DNA of 64,000 nucleotides. Origin: Niallia sp052318935. GTDB taxonomy: Bacteria; Bacillota; Bacilli; Bacillales; Cytobacillaceae. Where the stretch lies: assembly GCA_052318935.1 (NCBI GenBank), contig JBQRKO010000005.1. One strand, 5' to 3'. The notes under the pieces were generated by a model, which was given only the letters and a program-made list of their open reading frames with translations, made no database searches and was not told where the DNA came from. Both the position numbers and the translations under genes were made by a program. How positions within the stretch are numbered: the first letter of the stretch is position 1; every line of letters starts with the position of its first letter. Below are positions 18,186 to 26,590 of this stretch, one piece after another.

Positions 18186-19475
18186 ATGTTTGTCGATCAG
18201 GTCAAGATTTATGTAAAAGGTGGAGACGGTGGCAATGGAATGGTTGCTTTCCGTAGAGAAAAATATGTACCAAAGGGTGGTCCCGCTGGAGGCGATGGCG
18301 GAAAAGGTGCGAATGTAGTATTTGAAGTGGAAGAAGGGTTACGTACATTAATGGATTTCCGCTATCAACGACATTTTAAGGCGCCTCGTGGGGAGCACGG
18401 AATGTCAAAAAATCAACATGGAAAAAATTCGAAAGATATGATCGTGAAAGTACCACCTGGAACGATTGTGTCTGATGCCGAAACGAAGGAAGTTATTGCA
18501 GATTTGACTGAGCACGGTCAACAAGCAGTTATAGCCCGAGGCGGAAGAGGAGGACGGGGAAATTCAAGATTTGCAAGTCCTTCTAATCCAGCTCCAGAAC
18601 TTTCAGAAAATGGAGAGCCGGGACAAGAAAGAGAAGTCGTGCTTGAATTAAAAGTATTAGCGGATGTAGGGTTAGTTGGATTTCCGAGTGTTGGAAAGTC
18701 CACTTTGCTTTCTGTTGTATCTGCTGCCAAACCTAAAATTGCGGATTATCACTTTACAACGATTGCGCCAAATTTAGGAATGGTAGAAACAGAAGACGGC
18801 AGAAGTTTTGTGATGGCAGATTTGCCTGGGCTAATTGAAGGAGCCCATGCAGGTGTTGGTTTAGGACATCAATTTCTTCGTCATATTGAACGAACAAGAG
18901 TAATTGTTCATGTAGTGGACATGGCTGCAATTGAAGGAAGAGATCCTTATGAAGATTATGTAACCATTAATAAAGAGCTGCAAGAATACAATATGCGCCT
19001 ATTAGAACGTCCACAAATCATTGTTGCAAACAAAATGGACATGCCGGATGCAGAAGAGAACTTGCAAACCTTTAAAGAGCAGTTAACAGAAGATTATCCT
19101 ATTTTCCCTGTGTCTGCCCTTACTAGGTCTGGGTTAAGAGATCTTTTATTTGCTATTGCGGATAAATTAGAACATACTCCTGAATTCCCATTAGAAGAAG
19201 TGGAAGAAGAAGCAGGAATTCACCGCGTTCTTTATAAACATGAAGCAGACGAACGAGAATTTTATATTTCAAGAGATTCTGATGGAAGCTTTATTCTATC
19301 TGGTGATGGAATCGAGAAGCTCTTTAAGATGACGGATTTCTCTCGTGATGAATCTGTTCGCAGATTTGCCCGCCAAATGCGCGGTATGGGTGTCGATGAG
19401 GAGTTAAGACAACGTGGTGCAAAAGATGGAGATATTGTCAAGCTAATGGATTACGAATTCGAGTTTATCGATTAA
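18186..19475 (+). CDS. obg: GTPase Obg (CgtA)
   Basis: 429 residues. Glycine-rich Obg fold at 1-158 (VKGGDGGNGMVAFRREKYVPKGGP), G domain at about 159-330 with GFPSVGKST (G1), DLPGLIEG (G3) and NKMD (G4), then the OCT domain. Obg binds the 50S subunit and affects stress response and sporulation. ACAGGAGGAAAAAA lies upstream of ATG 18186. Confidence 0.98.
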   Translation: MFVDQVKIYVKGGDGGNGMVAFRREKYVPKGGPAGGDGGKGANVVFEVEEGLRTLMDFRYQRHFKAPRGEHGMSKNQHGKNSKDMIVKVPPGTIVSDAETKEVIADLTEHGQQAVIARGGRGGRGNSRFASPSNPAPELSENGEPGQEREVVLELKVLADVGLVGFPSVGKSTLLSVVSAAKPKIADYHFTTIAPNLGMVETEDGRSFVMADLPGLIEGAHAGVGLGHQFLRHIERTRVIVHVVDMAAIEGRDPYEDYVTINKELQEYNMRLLERPQIIVANKMDMPDAEENLQTFKEQLTEDYPIFPVSALTRSGLRDLLFAIADKLEHTPEFPLEEVEEEAGIHRVLYKHEADEREFYISRDSDGSFILSGDGIEKLFKMTDFSRDESVRRFARQMRGMGVDEELRQRGAKDGDIVKLMDYEFEFID

Positions 19476-19502
19476 TGTGGATAATCCTTATGAGGTGAGG
19501 AA

Positions 19503-19958
19503 ATGAAACAGTATAAATTCGATCAGAAATTTTTCCTTGTTCGAGAAGATGTGCTTCCAGAAGCAATGAAAAAAACACTTGATGCAAAAGAATTGCTGGA
19601 AAGAGGAAAGGCGGAATCTGTTGCTGATGCCGTGCAGCAGGTTGATTTAAGTAGAAGTGCTTTTTATAAATACAGAGACACCCTTTTCCCCTTTCATACC
19701 GTTGTAAAAGAACGTTTAATTACTTTGTTCTTTTTTATAGAAGATCGGTCAGGAACGCTTTCCAAATTGCTTGGTGTAGTTGCTTCTGGAGGATGTAATG
19801 TTTTAACGATTCATCAAACAATCCCTTTGCAAGGCAGGGCAAACGTAACGCTTTCTTTAAATACTGCTGATATGGAAATATCCATTAATGCATTATTGGA
19901 AAGACTGCGAGAGCTTGAGTTTGTAGAAAGAGTAGAAGTATTAAGCTCTGGGGCTTAA
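19503..19958 (+). CDS. pheB: ACT-domain protein PheB
   Basis: 151 residues. N-terminal helical segment with SRSAFYKYRDTLFPF, then an ACT domain (ITLFFFIEDRSGTLSKLLGVVASGGCNVLTIHQ). It lies between obg and pheA; in B. subtilis it is grouped with phenylalanine synthesis, but its biochemical role is not established. GAGGTGAGGAA lies upstream of ATG 19503. Confidence 0.93.
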   Translation: MKQYKFDQKFFLVREDVLPEAMKKTLDAKELLERGKAESVADAVQQVDLSRSAFYKYRDTLFPFHTVVKERLITLFFFIEDRSGTLSKLLGVVASGGCNVLTIHQTIPLQGRANVTLSLNTADMEISINALLERLRELEFVERVEVLSSGA

Positions 19959-20071
19959 TGTGTTTAACATAGAGAATGATAAAATAATGGAAGAGATTGA
20001 TGAAGAAAAATGATCTACTAATTCTTCTGTTCGTTCATTCCTATTATTTTGTCAGTCTCTTTTTTATAAAA

Positions 20072-20148
20072 GGCTATGTTAAAGCTCATTGTTGATTTTG
20101 GCACTATGTTGATTTTCGTTCCAGGCGAGAGACAAATTTAACAGAGCC
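20072..20148. repeat. Short element with GGCTATGTTAAA ends
   Basis: Starts GGCTATGTTAAA and ends TTTAACAGAGCC, a terminal inverted repeat. The same left end, followed by CTCATTATTGATTTTGGCACT, recurs at 61027. No coding potential. Confidence 0.7.
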
Positions 20149-20182
20149 TTGAATAAAGCAATATATATGGTTGAAGCACTGA

Positions 20183-20333
20183 GCAGCCTGAATACACGTA
20201 GACTCCTGCGGGAAAAGCGAGAAAGACGAGACCCCACAGGAGCATAGCGACGAGGAGGCTCGGCACTCGTCCGCGGAAAGCGAAGTGTATTCAGGCTGCG
20301 GGTTAAATAACAACAATCTATACGAAAAAAGCC
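20183..20333. repeat. MITE family copy A (left end truncated)
   Basis: Core 20183-20300 begins GCAGCCTGAATACAC and ends GTGTATTCAGGCTGC, forming one long palindrome. The right tail matches other copies, ending CAACAATCTATACGAAAAAAGCC. The left GGCTGTTTTC end is missing. Confidence 0.85.
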
Positions 20334-20336
20334 AAA

Positions 20337-20407
20337 GTAAAAAACACTTTTTGAGCCAAGAGAATATTTTTCTCCGGGGCTGAGCAAGGCGCTTGCGCTT
20401 TTCTTAT
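20337..20407. repeat. 71-bp segment shared with 10875-10945
   Basis: Near-identical to the right part of the repeat at 10822-10946 (GTAAAAAACACTTTTTGAG ... GCGCTTTTCTTA). The left part is absent, apparently replaced by the MITE copy next to it. Confidence 0.85.
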
Positions 20408-20454
20408 AAGATTCAGAATATAAATAAGAGTGGAAATACGTGGAGGAGAGAAAA

Positions 20455-21306
20455 GTGAAAGTAGGTTATTTAGGACCAAAAGCAACCTTTACAAATATAG
20501 CAGTAAATAGTATGTTTCCAAACGAAGAAGCCATCCCTTATTTAACCATTCCAAATTGTTTTGATGCTGTCATGCAAAATAAGGTAGATGTTGCGTTCGT
20601 ACCTATTGAAAATACACTAGAAGGTTCTGTTAATATTACATTAGATTATTTGATACATGAAGTGAATATCCCAATTAAAGGGGAAATAACCGTACCAATC
20701 AAACAGCAATTAATGGTTCATCCGATACATAAAGAGAATTGGAAGGAAATAGAGGTTGTTTATAGCCATTCCCATGCTATTGCACAATGTCATAAATTTC
20801 TTCATTCAGAATGGAATGGCATTCGATGTGAAAACACAACTTCTACTGCAGCTGCAGCGCAATTTATTAAAGAGCATCCTGAAATAAAAGGTGCTGCAAT
20901 AGGAAATGAACTGACAGCAGAAGAATACGGATTAACGATAGTAAAAAGAAATATTCATGATTTTGATAATAATCATACTCGCTTCCTTATCCTTGCAAAA
21001 GAAGAGATAGAATTTTCCACTCCATATTGTTTACATAAAGGGGATAAAACAAGTTTAATGGTCACATTGCCATCTGACAGGTTTGGAGCTTTGCATCAAG
21101 TGCTATCTGCATTTGCTTGGAGAAAGCTTAATTTAGTAAAAATTGAGTCTAGACCAACGAAAACAGGACTGGGAAATTACTTTTTTATCATTGATCTTGA
21201 TAGAAAAATGGATGATGTATTGATTCCTGGCGCTATTGGAGAACTAGAAGCAATTGGCAGCAAAGTTCAAATATTAGGAAGTTATCCTTTTTATACAATC
21301 AAGTAA
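20455..21306 (+). CDS. pheA: Prephenate dehydratase
   Basis: About 283 residues. Converts prephenate to phenylpyruvate in phenylalanine synthesis. Seen: N-terminal VGYLGPKATFTN, the VPIENTLEGSVN block, the DNHTRF-type catalytic motif (NNHTRFLIL), and a C-terminal ACT domain with KIESRPTKTGLGNYFF, the ESRP phenylalanine-binding motif. GTG 20455 is chosen because GGAGGAG lies just upstream; a GTG at 20440 would be within the ribosome site. Confidence 0.97.
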   Translation: MKVGYLGPKATFTNIAVNSMFPNEEAIPYLTIPNCFDAVMQNKVDVAFVPIENTLEGSVNITLDYLIHEVNIPIKGEITVPIKQQLMVHPIHKENWKEIEVVYSHSHAIAQCHKFLHSEWNGIRCENTTSTAAAAQFIKEHPEIKGAAIGNELTAEEYGLTIVKRNIHDFDNNHTRFLILAKEEIEFSTPYCLHKGDKTSLMVTLPSDRFGALHQVLSAFAWRKLNLVKIESRPTKTGLGNYFFIIDLDRKMDDVLIPGAIGELEAIGSKVQILGSYPFYTIK

Positions 21307-21309
21307 AAC

Positions 21310-21346
21310 AAAAGGTTAAGGCTATGATGCAGCCTTAACCTTTTAT
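21310..21346. terminator. Bidirectional terminator between pheA and niaR
   Basis: Arms AAAGGTTAAGGCT and AGCCTTAACCTTT with a 7-base loop; A-run on one side and T-run on the other, serving both convergent genes. Confidence 0.88.
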
Positions 21347-21882
21347 TGATCCTCCATTAAAAAATGTGCCGCTCGTAATGCTTCTTCTGCTTCATCCAAA
21401 GCTTCCATGGAAGAAGCAGTTATTGTATGTAGGTGAATGCCCTCTGTCAATTGGGATAAATAAGCAGCATTAGTATTCTTTATTTTTTTCATAAATTGCT
21501 TTACTTCTTTTCGGTTGGATACAAGAATGGAGGCTGTTAAATCACCATAAACAGGATGTTCAATTTTCACATCTTTTACGGTTACACCATTGTCGACTAA
21601 TAAATTTAGCTCTTCTTCTGTTCTTTCCGGACCATGGTTGCATGCGACGATTTTTTCGTAAAGAGCAGGTTTGGATTGCTGCAAGTATAAATATCCTTGA
21701 CTTGTAGCGATAATTGGTTCATTTTTTGCCTTGAGCAAAGTAATATCCCCTACAATAATTTGTCTGCTCACTTTTGTACGATTAGCGAGTTCAGTACCTG
21801 TAAACGGTCGTGCATGATCTTGTAATAAAGAGAGAATATACGCTCTTCTTTCCTCACCGAAAAGTTTTTTTGAATCTGTCAT
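21343..21882 (-). CDS. niaR: NAD biosynthesis transcriptional repressor NiaR
   Basis: 179 residues. Winged helix at about 8-65 (RRAYILSLLQDHARPFTGTELANRTKVSRQIIVGDITLL), then a 3H domain with histidines in ACNHGP, IEHPVYGDL and GIHLHTI. In Firmicutes NiaR binds nicotinic acid and represses NAD synthesis and niacin uptake genes. B. subtilis has it beside nifS-nadBCA; those nad genes are not in this window. Confidence 0.93.
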   Translation of the reverse strand: MTDSKKLFGEERRAYILSLLQDHARPFTGTELANRTKVSRQIIVGDITLLKAKNEPIIATSQGYLYLQQSKPALYEKIVACNHGPERTEEELNLLVDNGVTVKDVKIEHPVYGDLTASILVSNRKEVKQFMKKIKNTNAAYLSQLTEGIHLHTITASSMEALDEAEEALRAAHFLMEDQ

Positions 21883-22074
21883 ACCATTTTCTCTCCTTTT
21901 TCAATTGATTATCTTAAAACATCTTTAAAAGCGAACATAAATGTATCAGAAGGAAAGTTAACGATCTTTATGTGCTCCCGATCCTTATTAATGAGTTAAT
22001 CCTATAATAGGAAAATAAAAAACACTACTTGTACTATTTTATCAAAAGGTTTCATATTGTTGCTAATAAATTTA

Positions 22075-22283
22075 GGCTGTTTTCGTATAGATTGTTGCTT
22101 TTAAACTCGCAGCCTGAATACACTTCGCTTTCCGTGGACGAGCGTCGAGCCTCCTCGTCGCATGCGCTCTGCTTAAGTCTCGTCTTTCTCGCATTCCCAC
22201 AGGAGTCTACGTGTATTCTGTCTGCTGAGGACTTCTTCTCCCATTTTTTCACGTAAAAAACAACAAATTTTGAGAAAACAGCC
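22075..22283. repeat. MITE family copy B, 209 bp
   Basis: Starts GGCTGTTTTCGTATAG and ends TTGAGAAAACAGCC. Flanking octamers TAAATTTA and TAATTTTA match at seven of eight bases, consistent with an aged target duplication. It occupies most of the niaR-safA gap (21883-22459), in which I see no gene. Confidence 0.88.
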
Positions 22284-22459
22284 TAATTTTATATTCTAAT
22301 AATAAGAAGGAGTTATCTCTTTATTTAATCCATGATAAAGGTCCTAAAATATGTGGAACATAATTTTTTGAAAAGCGGCATAGATTTTTGTGTAGAACAA
22401 TAACAATTTTATCCTTACAACATAGACTATATGGACATATGCATAGGAGGGAATCTATA

Positions 22460-24256
22460 GTGAAGATCCATATCGTACAGAAGGGGGATACTCTTTGGGA
22501 AATCGCGAAAAAATATGGCGTGAACTTTGAAGAGTTAAAGATGTTAAATTCCCAGCTCAGTAATCCAGATATGATTATGCCCGGAATGAAGATTAAAGTT
22601 CCAACAACAGGAGGAAGTATAAAAAAAGAAGCTCCTATTACTGGAACAAAAAAAGAAATGCCAAAAGCAGAACATCCTTTTGTAAAAGAAAAACCGAAAA
22701 CAATGCCAATTAAGGAAGAAATACCGAAAAAAGAAATGCCAATAAAAGAAGTACCAAAAAAAGAGATGCCAATTAAGGAGGTGCCAAAGGAGAAACCATT
22801 TACTCCAAAAATGCCAACACCTATTATTCCTGAAATCGATATTAATAATTATTATTCTATGAATATGACGAATGTGGATGTTGATGTAGTTGATATAGAT
22901 ATTGAAAAAACAATACCACAGCCCCCGCCAAAACCTATTGTAAAAAAAGAAGCACCAATTAAACAAGAGGTCTGTCCACCTATTATCCCATATCAACCAA
23001 TTTGTGTATCACCGATGATGCCTGGATCTGGATTTCCACCAGGAGTTTGTCCTCCGGATCCATGTGCTGCAGAACAAATGCCAACACATTATGAAACACT
23101 GCCAGGTGTAGAACATACACACTATCAACATTGGAAAGATGAATCTTCTTCCTCTTCGCATATGCAGTATCACACACACCATAAAGGAGTAGAAGGTTAT
23201 GCAATGCCAACCTATCATGAGACAGGTAATATACCAAAAGAATATTATCAGCAGCCATTAGTAGCATACGGGCAAATGCCTGCCGAACATGGTCATGTCC
23301 TTCCTAAACAGTATAAACAGGAGTCGTCTTCTGATTTTATGGGAAAAATGCATATGCAACCAACGCAAATGCCTTATAGCAGTCCTCCAGCAGCTGATGA
23401 TTGTGGCTGTGGTGGCCCTTCCATGCCACAACTCGGGTATGCATCTCCTGAAGCAGGCTTTAGTCCGCAAATGGGAGCATATCCATATCCGGAAAGCTTT
23501 GGAGGGGGAATGCCACAGATGCAACCAGGAGTTAGTCCGCAAATGGGAGGCTATCCACAACCGGAAAGCTTTGGAGGGGGGATACCGCAGATGCAGCCAG
23601 GAGTTAGTCCGCAAATGGGAGGCTATCCACAACCAGAAAGCTTTGGAGGAGGAATGCCGCAGATGCAGCCGGGCTTTAGTCCGCAAATGGGAGGCTATCC
23701 ACAACCAGAAAGCTTTGGAGGGGGAATGCCGCAGATGCAGCCAGGCTTTAGTCCGCAAATGGGAGGCTATCCACAACCGGAAAGCTTTGGAGGGGGAATG
23801 CCGCAGATGCAGCCAGGTTTTAGTCCGCGAATGGGAGGCTATCCATATCCAGAAAGCTTTGGAGGAGGAATTCCACAGATGCAGCCAGGTTTTAGACCAG
23901 ATATGCTAGCAGCACCACCTTTCCCAGGCGTATACAATCCAATGGGGCCACATGCACCAATGATGCTGCAGAATCCATACCCACCAGGATCTGTTGGCAA
24001 CACACCAACATCTGAATATGCAATAAATGATGACATTCAAAATGGTCATTTACAACCTGATTCTTTTGGCAATATAAATCAACAAGAAATGGCACCGCCT
24101 GTTTTTGGTCCGGGTGGAACTGCTCCAGTTTATATGCCTCCGTATCATGGTAATTTTGCACAGCCGCCATTAATAAATCCATATGGGGTAGATGCAAGAA
24201 CTCCATTCGGAATGCCACAATACCATGACGATGAAAGCAGTGACTATGGAAATTAA
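22460..24256 (+). CDS. safA: SafA-type spore coat assembly protein with LysM domain and tandem repeats
   Basis: About 598 residues. LysM domain at about 1-46 (KIHIVQKGDTLWEIAKKYGVNFEELKMLN...IMPGMKIKVP), then a Lys/Glu/Pro-rich repeat region (KEMPIKEVPK), then Pro/Gly/Met/Tyr/His-rich sequence with six 24-residue repeats of the form SPQMGGYPQPESFGGGMPQMQPGF. SafA is targeted to the spore cortex and nucleates the inner coat. GTG 22460 is chosen because AGGAGGGA lies upstream and it starts directly with LysM. The long C-terminal region is lineage-specific; SpoVID would have its LysM at the C-terminus instead. Confidence 0.88.
   Translation: MKIHIVQKGDTLWEIAKKYGVNFEELKMLNSQLSNPDMIMPGMKIKVPTTGGSIKKEAPITGTKKEMPKAEHPFVKEKPKTMPIKEEIPKKEMPIKEVPKKEMPIKEVPKEKPFTPKMPTPIIPEIDINNYYSMNMTNVDVDVVDIDIEKTIPQPPPKPIVKKEAPIKQEVCPPIIPYQPICVSPMMPGSGFPPGVCPPDPCAAEQMPTHYETLPGVEHTHYQHWKDESSSSSHMQYHTHHKGVEGYAMPTYHETGNIPKEYYQQPLVAYGQMPAEHGHVLPKQYKQESSSDFMGKMHMQPTQMPYSSPPAADDCGCGGPSMPQLGYASPEAGFSPQMGAYPYPESFGGGMPQMQPGVSPQMGGYPQPESFGGGIPQMQPGVSPQMGGYPQPESFGGGMPQMQPGFSPQMGGYPQPESFGGGMPQMQPGFSPQMGGYPQPESFGGGMPQMQPGFSPRMGGYPYPESFGGGIPQMQPGFRPDMLAAPPFPGVYNPMGPHAPMMLQNPYPPGSVGNTPTSEYAINDDIQNGHLQPDSFGNINQQEMAPPVFGPGGTAPVYMPPYHGNFAQPPLINPYGVDARTPFGMPQYHDDESSDYGN
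23462..23893 (+). repeat. Six 72-bp tandem repeats inside safA
   Basis: Six in-register units of 72 bp (24 codons), no partial units. The central units are nearly identical in DNA; the first and last carry YPYPES in place of YPQPES. Unequal exchange between units would change the count without breaking the frame. Confidence 0.95.
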
Positions 24257-25226
24257 CAACAAAGGGGACGATTATTTCTTCTATCGTCTCCTCTCTTTAT
24301 TACAAAAACAAATTCCCTATTCAATAAAGGAAATAGCAAGAATTAGAGACGATGTGTATTTAATCAAGACAGATCAAGTATTGTTTATATTAAAAGGGTA
24401 TAGCAGCTATCAAAAACTCAAAATACAAGAAGCGTTTACACACTCCTTACATAAAGAAGGGTTTACACAAACGTACCGTTTTTATTTATTATCTGAAGAA
24501 CCGCTCATATTGGATCGAATGCTGTTTGGTTGTATCGAATATATTCAGCCAAGTGATCAAACGTTTTCTTATCAAAGCAAAGTATACAGAAAGGAAGCTC
24601 TAGCATTATTAAATACGTATTACGAAACTACTGCAAAATTAGTCGATAGCTATAAGCATATTCTTCCGAAACACCAAATGATCGAAAAATGGATGGAAAG
24701 AAGTATTCAATTTAAACGAAATGTACCGATTATTCGTTATTTTTTAGACGAGCAAGTAATCAATACGATTGTTTATTGGGCAGATTGGTCATTAGCAACT
24801 TTAGAAACGGAAAAACATTTTTTTGAAAATGGGAAAAAGGTCATTTTACATGGTGATGTTGCTCACCATAATTTTTTGCGAGGGCAAAATGAATTATTAT
24901 ATTTAATTGATTTCGATTTAATAAGTATTGGACCTACAAGTGTCGATTATGTACAATTTGCGAACCGAATTTTACCAATAATTAATTGGTCTTTTTACCA
25001 ATTAGAAAAAATGGCTGTATTTCAGCCATTGGTTAAAAATAAAGCTTTTTTAATTGCATTAGCTTATCCAACAGATTTATTTCGTGAATGGAATCGTTTA
25101 ATAAGACAAAATAATTGTAAAGATAAATTTACACTACATCGTCTCGTTCAATTAACGTCAAATCAATTCACAAAAAGAAAAAAATTTATTCATAAGATAA
25201 TGAAAATAATAGAAAAAATGGAATAA
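24246..25226 (+). CDS. Spore coat kinase-like protein (CotS/YutH/YsxE type)
   Basis: About 326 residues, an aminoglycoside-phosphotransferase/CotS-like fold. Seen: Brenner-type motif ILHGDVAHHNFLR, then LIDFDLISIGPTSVDYVQF, where DFD replaces the usual metal-binding D-x-D. Such proteins are found in the coat of Bacillus spores. The ATG at 24246 overlaps the safA stop by 11 bases, pointing to co-expression with safA. Start codons at 24225 and 24231 are in frame; none has a strong ribosome site, so the start is uncertain. A kinase substrate cannot be inferred. Confidence 0.78.
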   Translation: MEINNKGDDYFFYRLLSLLQKQIPYSIKEIARIRDDVYLIKTDQVLFILKGYSSYQKLKIQEAFTHSLHKEGFTQTYRFYLLSEEPLILDRMLFGCIEYIQPSDQTFSYQSKVYRKEALALLNTYYETTAKLVDSYKHILPKHQMIEKWMERSIQFKRNVPIIRYFLDEQVINTIVYWADWSLATLETEKHFFENGKKVILHGDVAHHNFLRGQNELLYLIDFDLISIGPTSVDYVQFANRILPIINWSFYQLEKMAVFQPLVKNKAFLIALAYPTDLFREWNRLIRQNNCKDKFTLHRLVQLTSNQFTKRKKFIHKIMKIIEKME

Positions 25227-25356
25227 TAATACTCTTGTGGACAACTGTTCCTCCCTATTCATTCGAAAAAAACAAAATATTGCGCATAGAAAGAGTAAAT
25301 TTTCAAATAAATCACGTAGCTCCAGCTCCTTTTCCATAGGCTACCCTGAAATATGG

Positions 25357-25500
25357 CTTTGTTAAAAGGGGTTTTCCGAAGCTTATCGCTCGCTTTCCGC
25401 GGGGCGAGCGCCGAGCCTCCTCGTCGCTTTGCTCCTGCGGGGTCTCGCCTGTCTCGCTAATCCCGCAGGAGTCGAGCGAACGCTTCTCCAAACCAACATC
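25357..25500. repeat. Variant palindromic repeat, copy C
   Basis: GGCTTTGTTAAA at 25357 is followed by a GC-rich palindrome: GAAGCTTATCGCTCGC on the left and GTCGAGCGAACGCTTC on the right, with inner CGAGCCTCCTCGTCG and GCAGGAGTC as in the other copies. Further on, a second left-end-like sequence (CTCTGTTAAATTTCAGTGTTGATTTCC) begins near 25591. The gap 25227-25758 holds only these repeat pieces. Confidence 0.7.
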
Positions 25501-25758
25501 ATTTTTAGCTCTAACTCCTTATATCTTCAGCTGAATGAACACTACTTATTTTCATCCCCCATGGTGCGAATTTTATTAGCATGGGTGTCTCTGTTAAATT
25601 TCAGTGTTGATTTCCGCTCCAATCAACAATTAGCTGTAACACAGCATTTCCATAAAAGAAAAACTGCCTATACTTAACAGGATGAAAGTTTCCCTTTGTA
25701 CAGAAAATAAAAAGGGCGAAATAAAGCCCTAAAAAATACAAAGGGGGACAAAGGTATT

Positions 25759-26406
25759 TTGAAAAATATAAAAAAGGCTGCTTCTATTCTTTTTGGTCTT
25801 TCGATTTGTTTAACTGGTTGTGGCATTCAGGATGAAGAGGCAAATAACAAAGAATTAAATAATGCAAAACCGCTCGGTTATTATTCAAATGAACATCATG
25901 AAGATACGAATGGTGGAAATGCCAGAGTGTTAGACGGAGAAGATAATGATGGACCACTCACCGAAATGATGGACCATACTTTCGGGGAAGAAGGACAACA
26001 GCGGGATCAAGTTGTTCGAAATGTAAACAATGACCGTTCCAAAAATCAGGATAACAATCGAATAAATCAAGATATCAACTATGACATAGACTTATCACAA
26101 AAAATTGATGCAGCTGCAGCGAAAGTGGAAAATGTACAAGATGTTAATACGTTTGTTTATGGAGATCAGGTGCTAATTGCGTTACAGGTAAATAACCGAA
26201 AAAATATGGATAGAACTGAAAGAAGAACGAAAGAGGAAATTAACCCATATATAAACAATAAAAATGTTTCCATTGTAACAGATCAAGGAATTTTTTCCGG
26301 GATTGAAGAAATTAATAAAAAAATTAGAGAAGGTCAGCCAGAAAAAACAATTTCTACTAACATCGAAGATATGTTGGAGAAAGTGGAAACAGATGTTAAT
26401 AAATAA
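25759..26406 (+). CDS. YhcN/YlaJ-family sporulation lipoprotein
   Basis: 215 residues. Signal peptide with lipobox LTGC at about 18-21, then an Asn/Asp-rich segment and a C-terminal domain (DLSQKIDAAAAKVENVQDVNTFVYGDQVLIALQVNN) typical of YhcN/YlaJ lipoproteins, several of which are made in sporulation. TTG start at 25759 with AAGGGGGACAAAGG upstream. A hairpin (26415-26435, arms GAGCGAAG and CTTCGCTC) follows the stop. Confidence 0.85.
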   Translation: MKNIKKAASILFGLSICLTGCGIQDEEANNKELNNAKPLGYYSNEHHEDTNGGNARVLDGEDNDGPLTEMMDHTFGEEGQQRDQVVRNVNNDRSKNQDNNRINQDINYDIDLSQKIDAAAAKVENVQDVNTFVYGDQVLIALQVNNRKNMDRTERRTKEEINPYINNKNVSIVTDQGIFSGIEEINKKIREGQPEKTISTNIEDMLEKVETDVNK

Positions 26407-26414
26407 TCATATGG

Positions 26415-26435
26415 GAGCGAAGTTCTGCTTCGCTC
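26415..26435 (+). terminator. Hairpin after the lipoprotein gene
   Basis: 8-bp arms GAGCGAAG and CTTCGCTC, loop TTCTG; no T-run. Confidence 0.5.
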
Positions 26436-26590
26436 TCAGGCTGTTGAAAAATGTTGGCTTTCTTATTTCCTATCCTTATGATGCATGTTTTGTTCTTTAT
26501 AAAGAAATAAAAGTTGTTTTTCTCTAATTAAATACTTTATAATAAAATGAATATTCGTTATAAAGAACAGTTTGTGGTGGAGGGGAAATC

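Noticed and set aside
20079..20387. Minus-strand frames of 70-102 codons before pheA
   Set aside because: They cover the MITE core and have no ribosome site or family resemblance.
22029..22256. Small open frame in the niaR-safA gap
   Set aside because: It lies inside a MITE copy; the same peptide pattern appears in every copy because the element is stop-poor and GC-rich.
23462..23893. Regular 72-bp spacing as a CRISPR array
   Set aside because: Units are contiguous coding repeats with no unique spacers, inside safA.
23258..23909. Long open frames on both strands across the safA repeats
   Set aside because: They arise because a repeat free of stops in one frame is often free in others. They lack ribosome sites and their composition (Arg/Trp/His-rich) is unlike real proteins.
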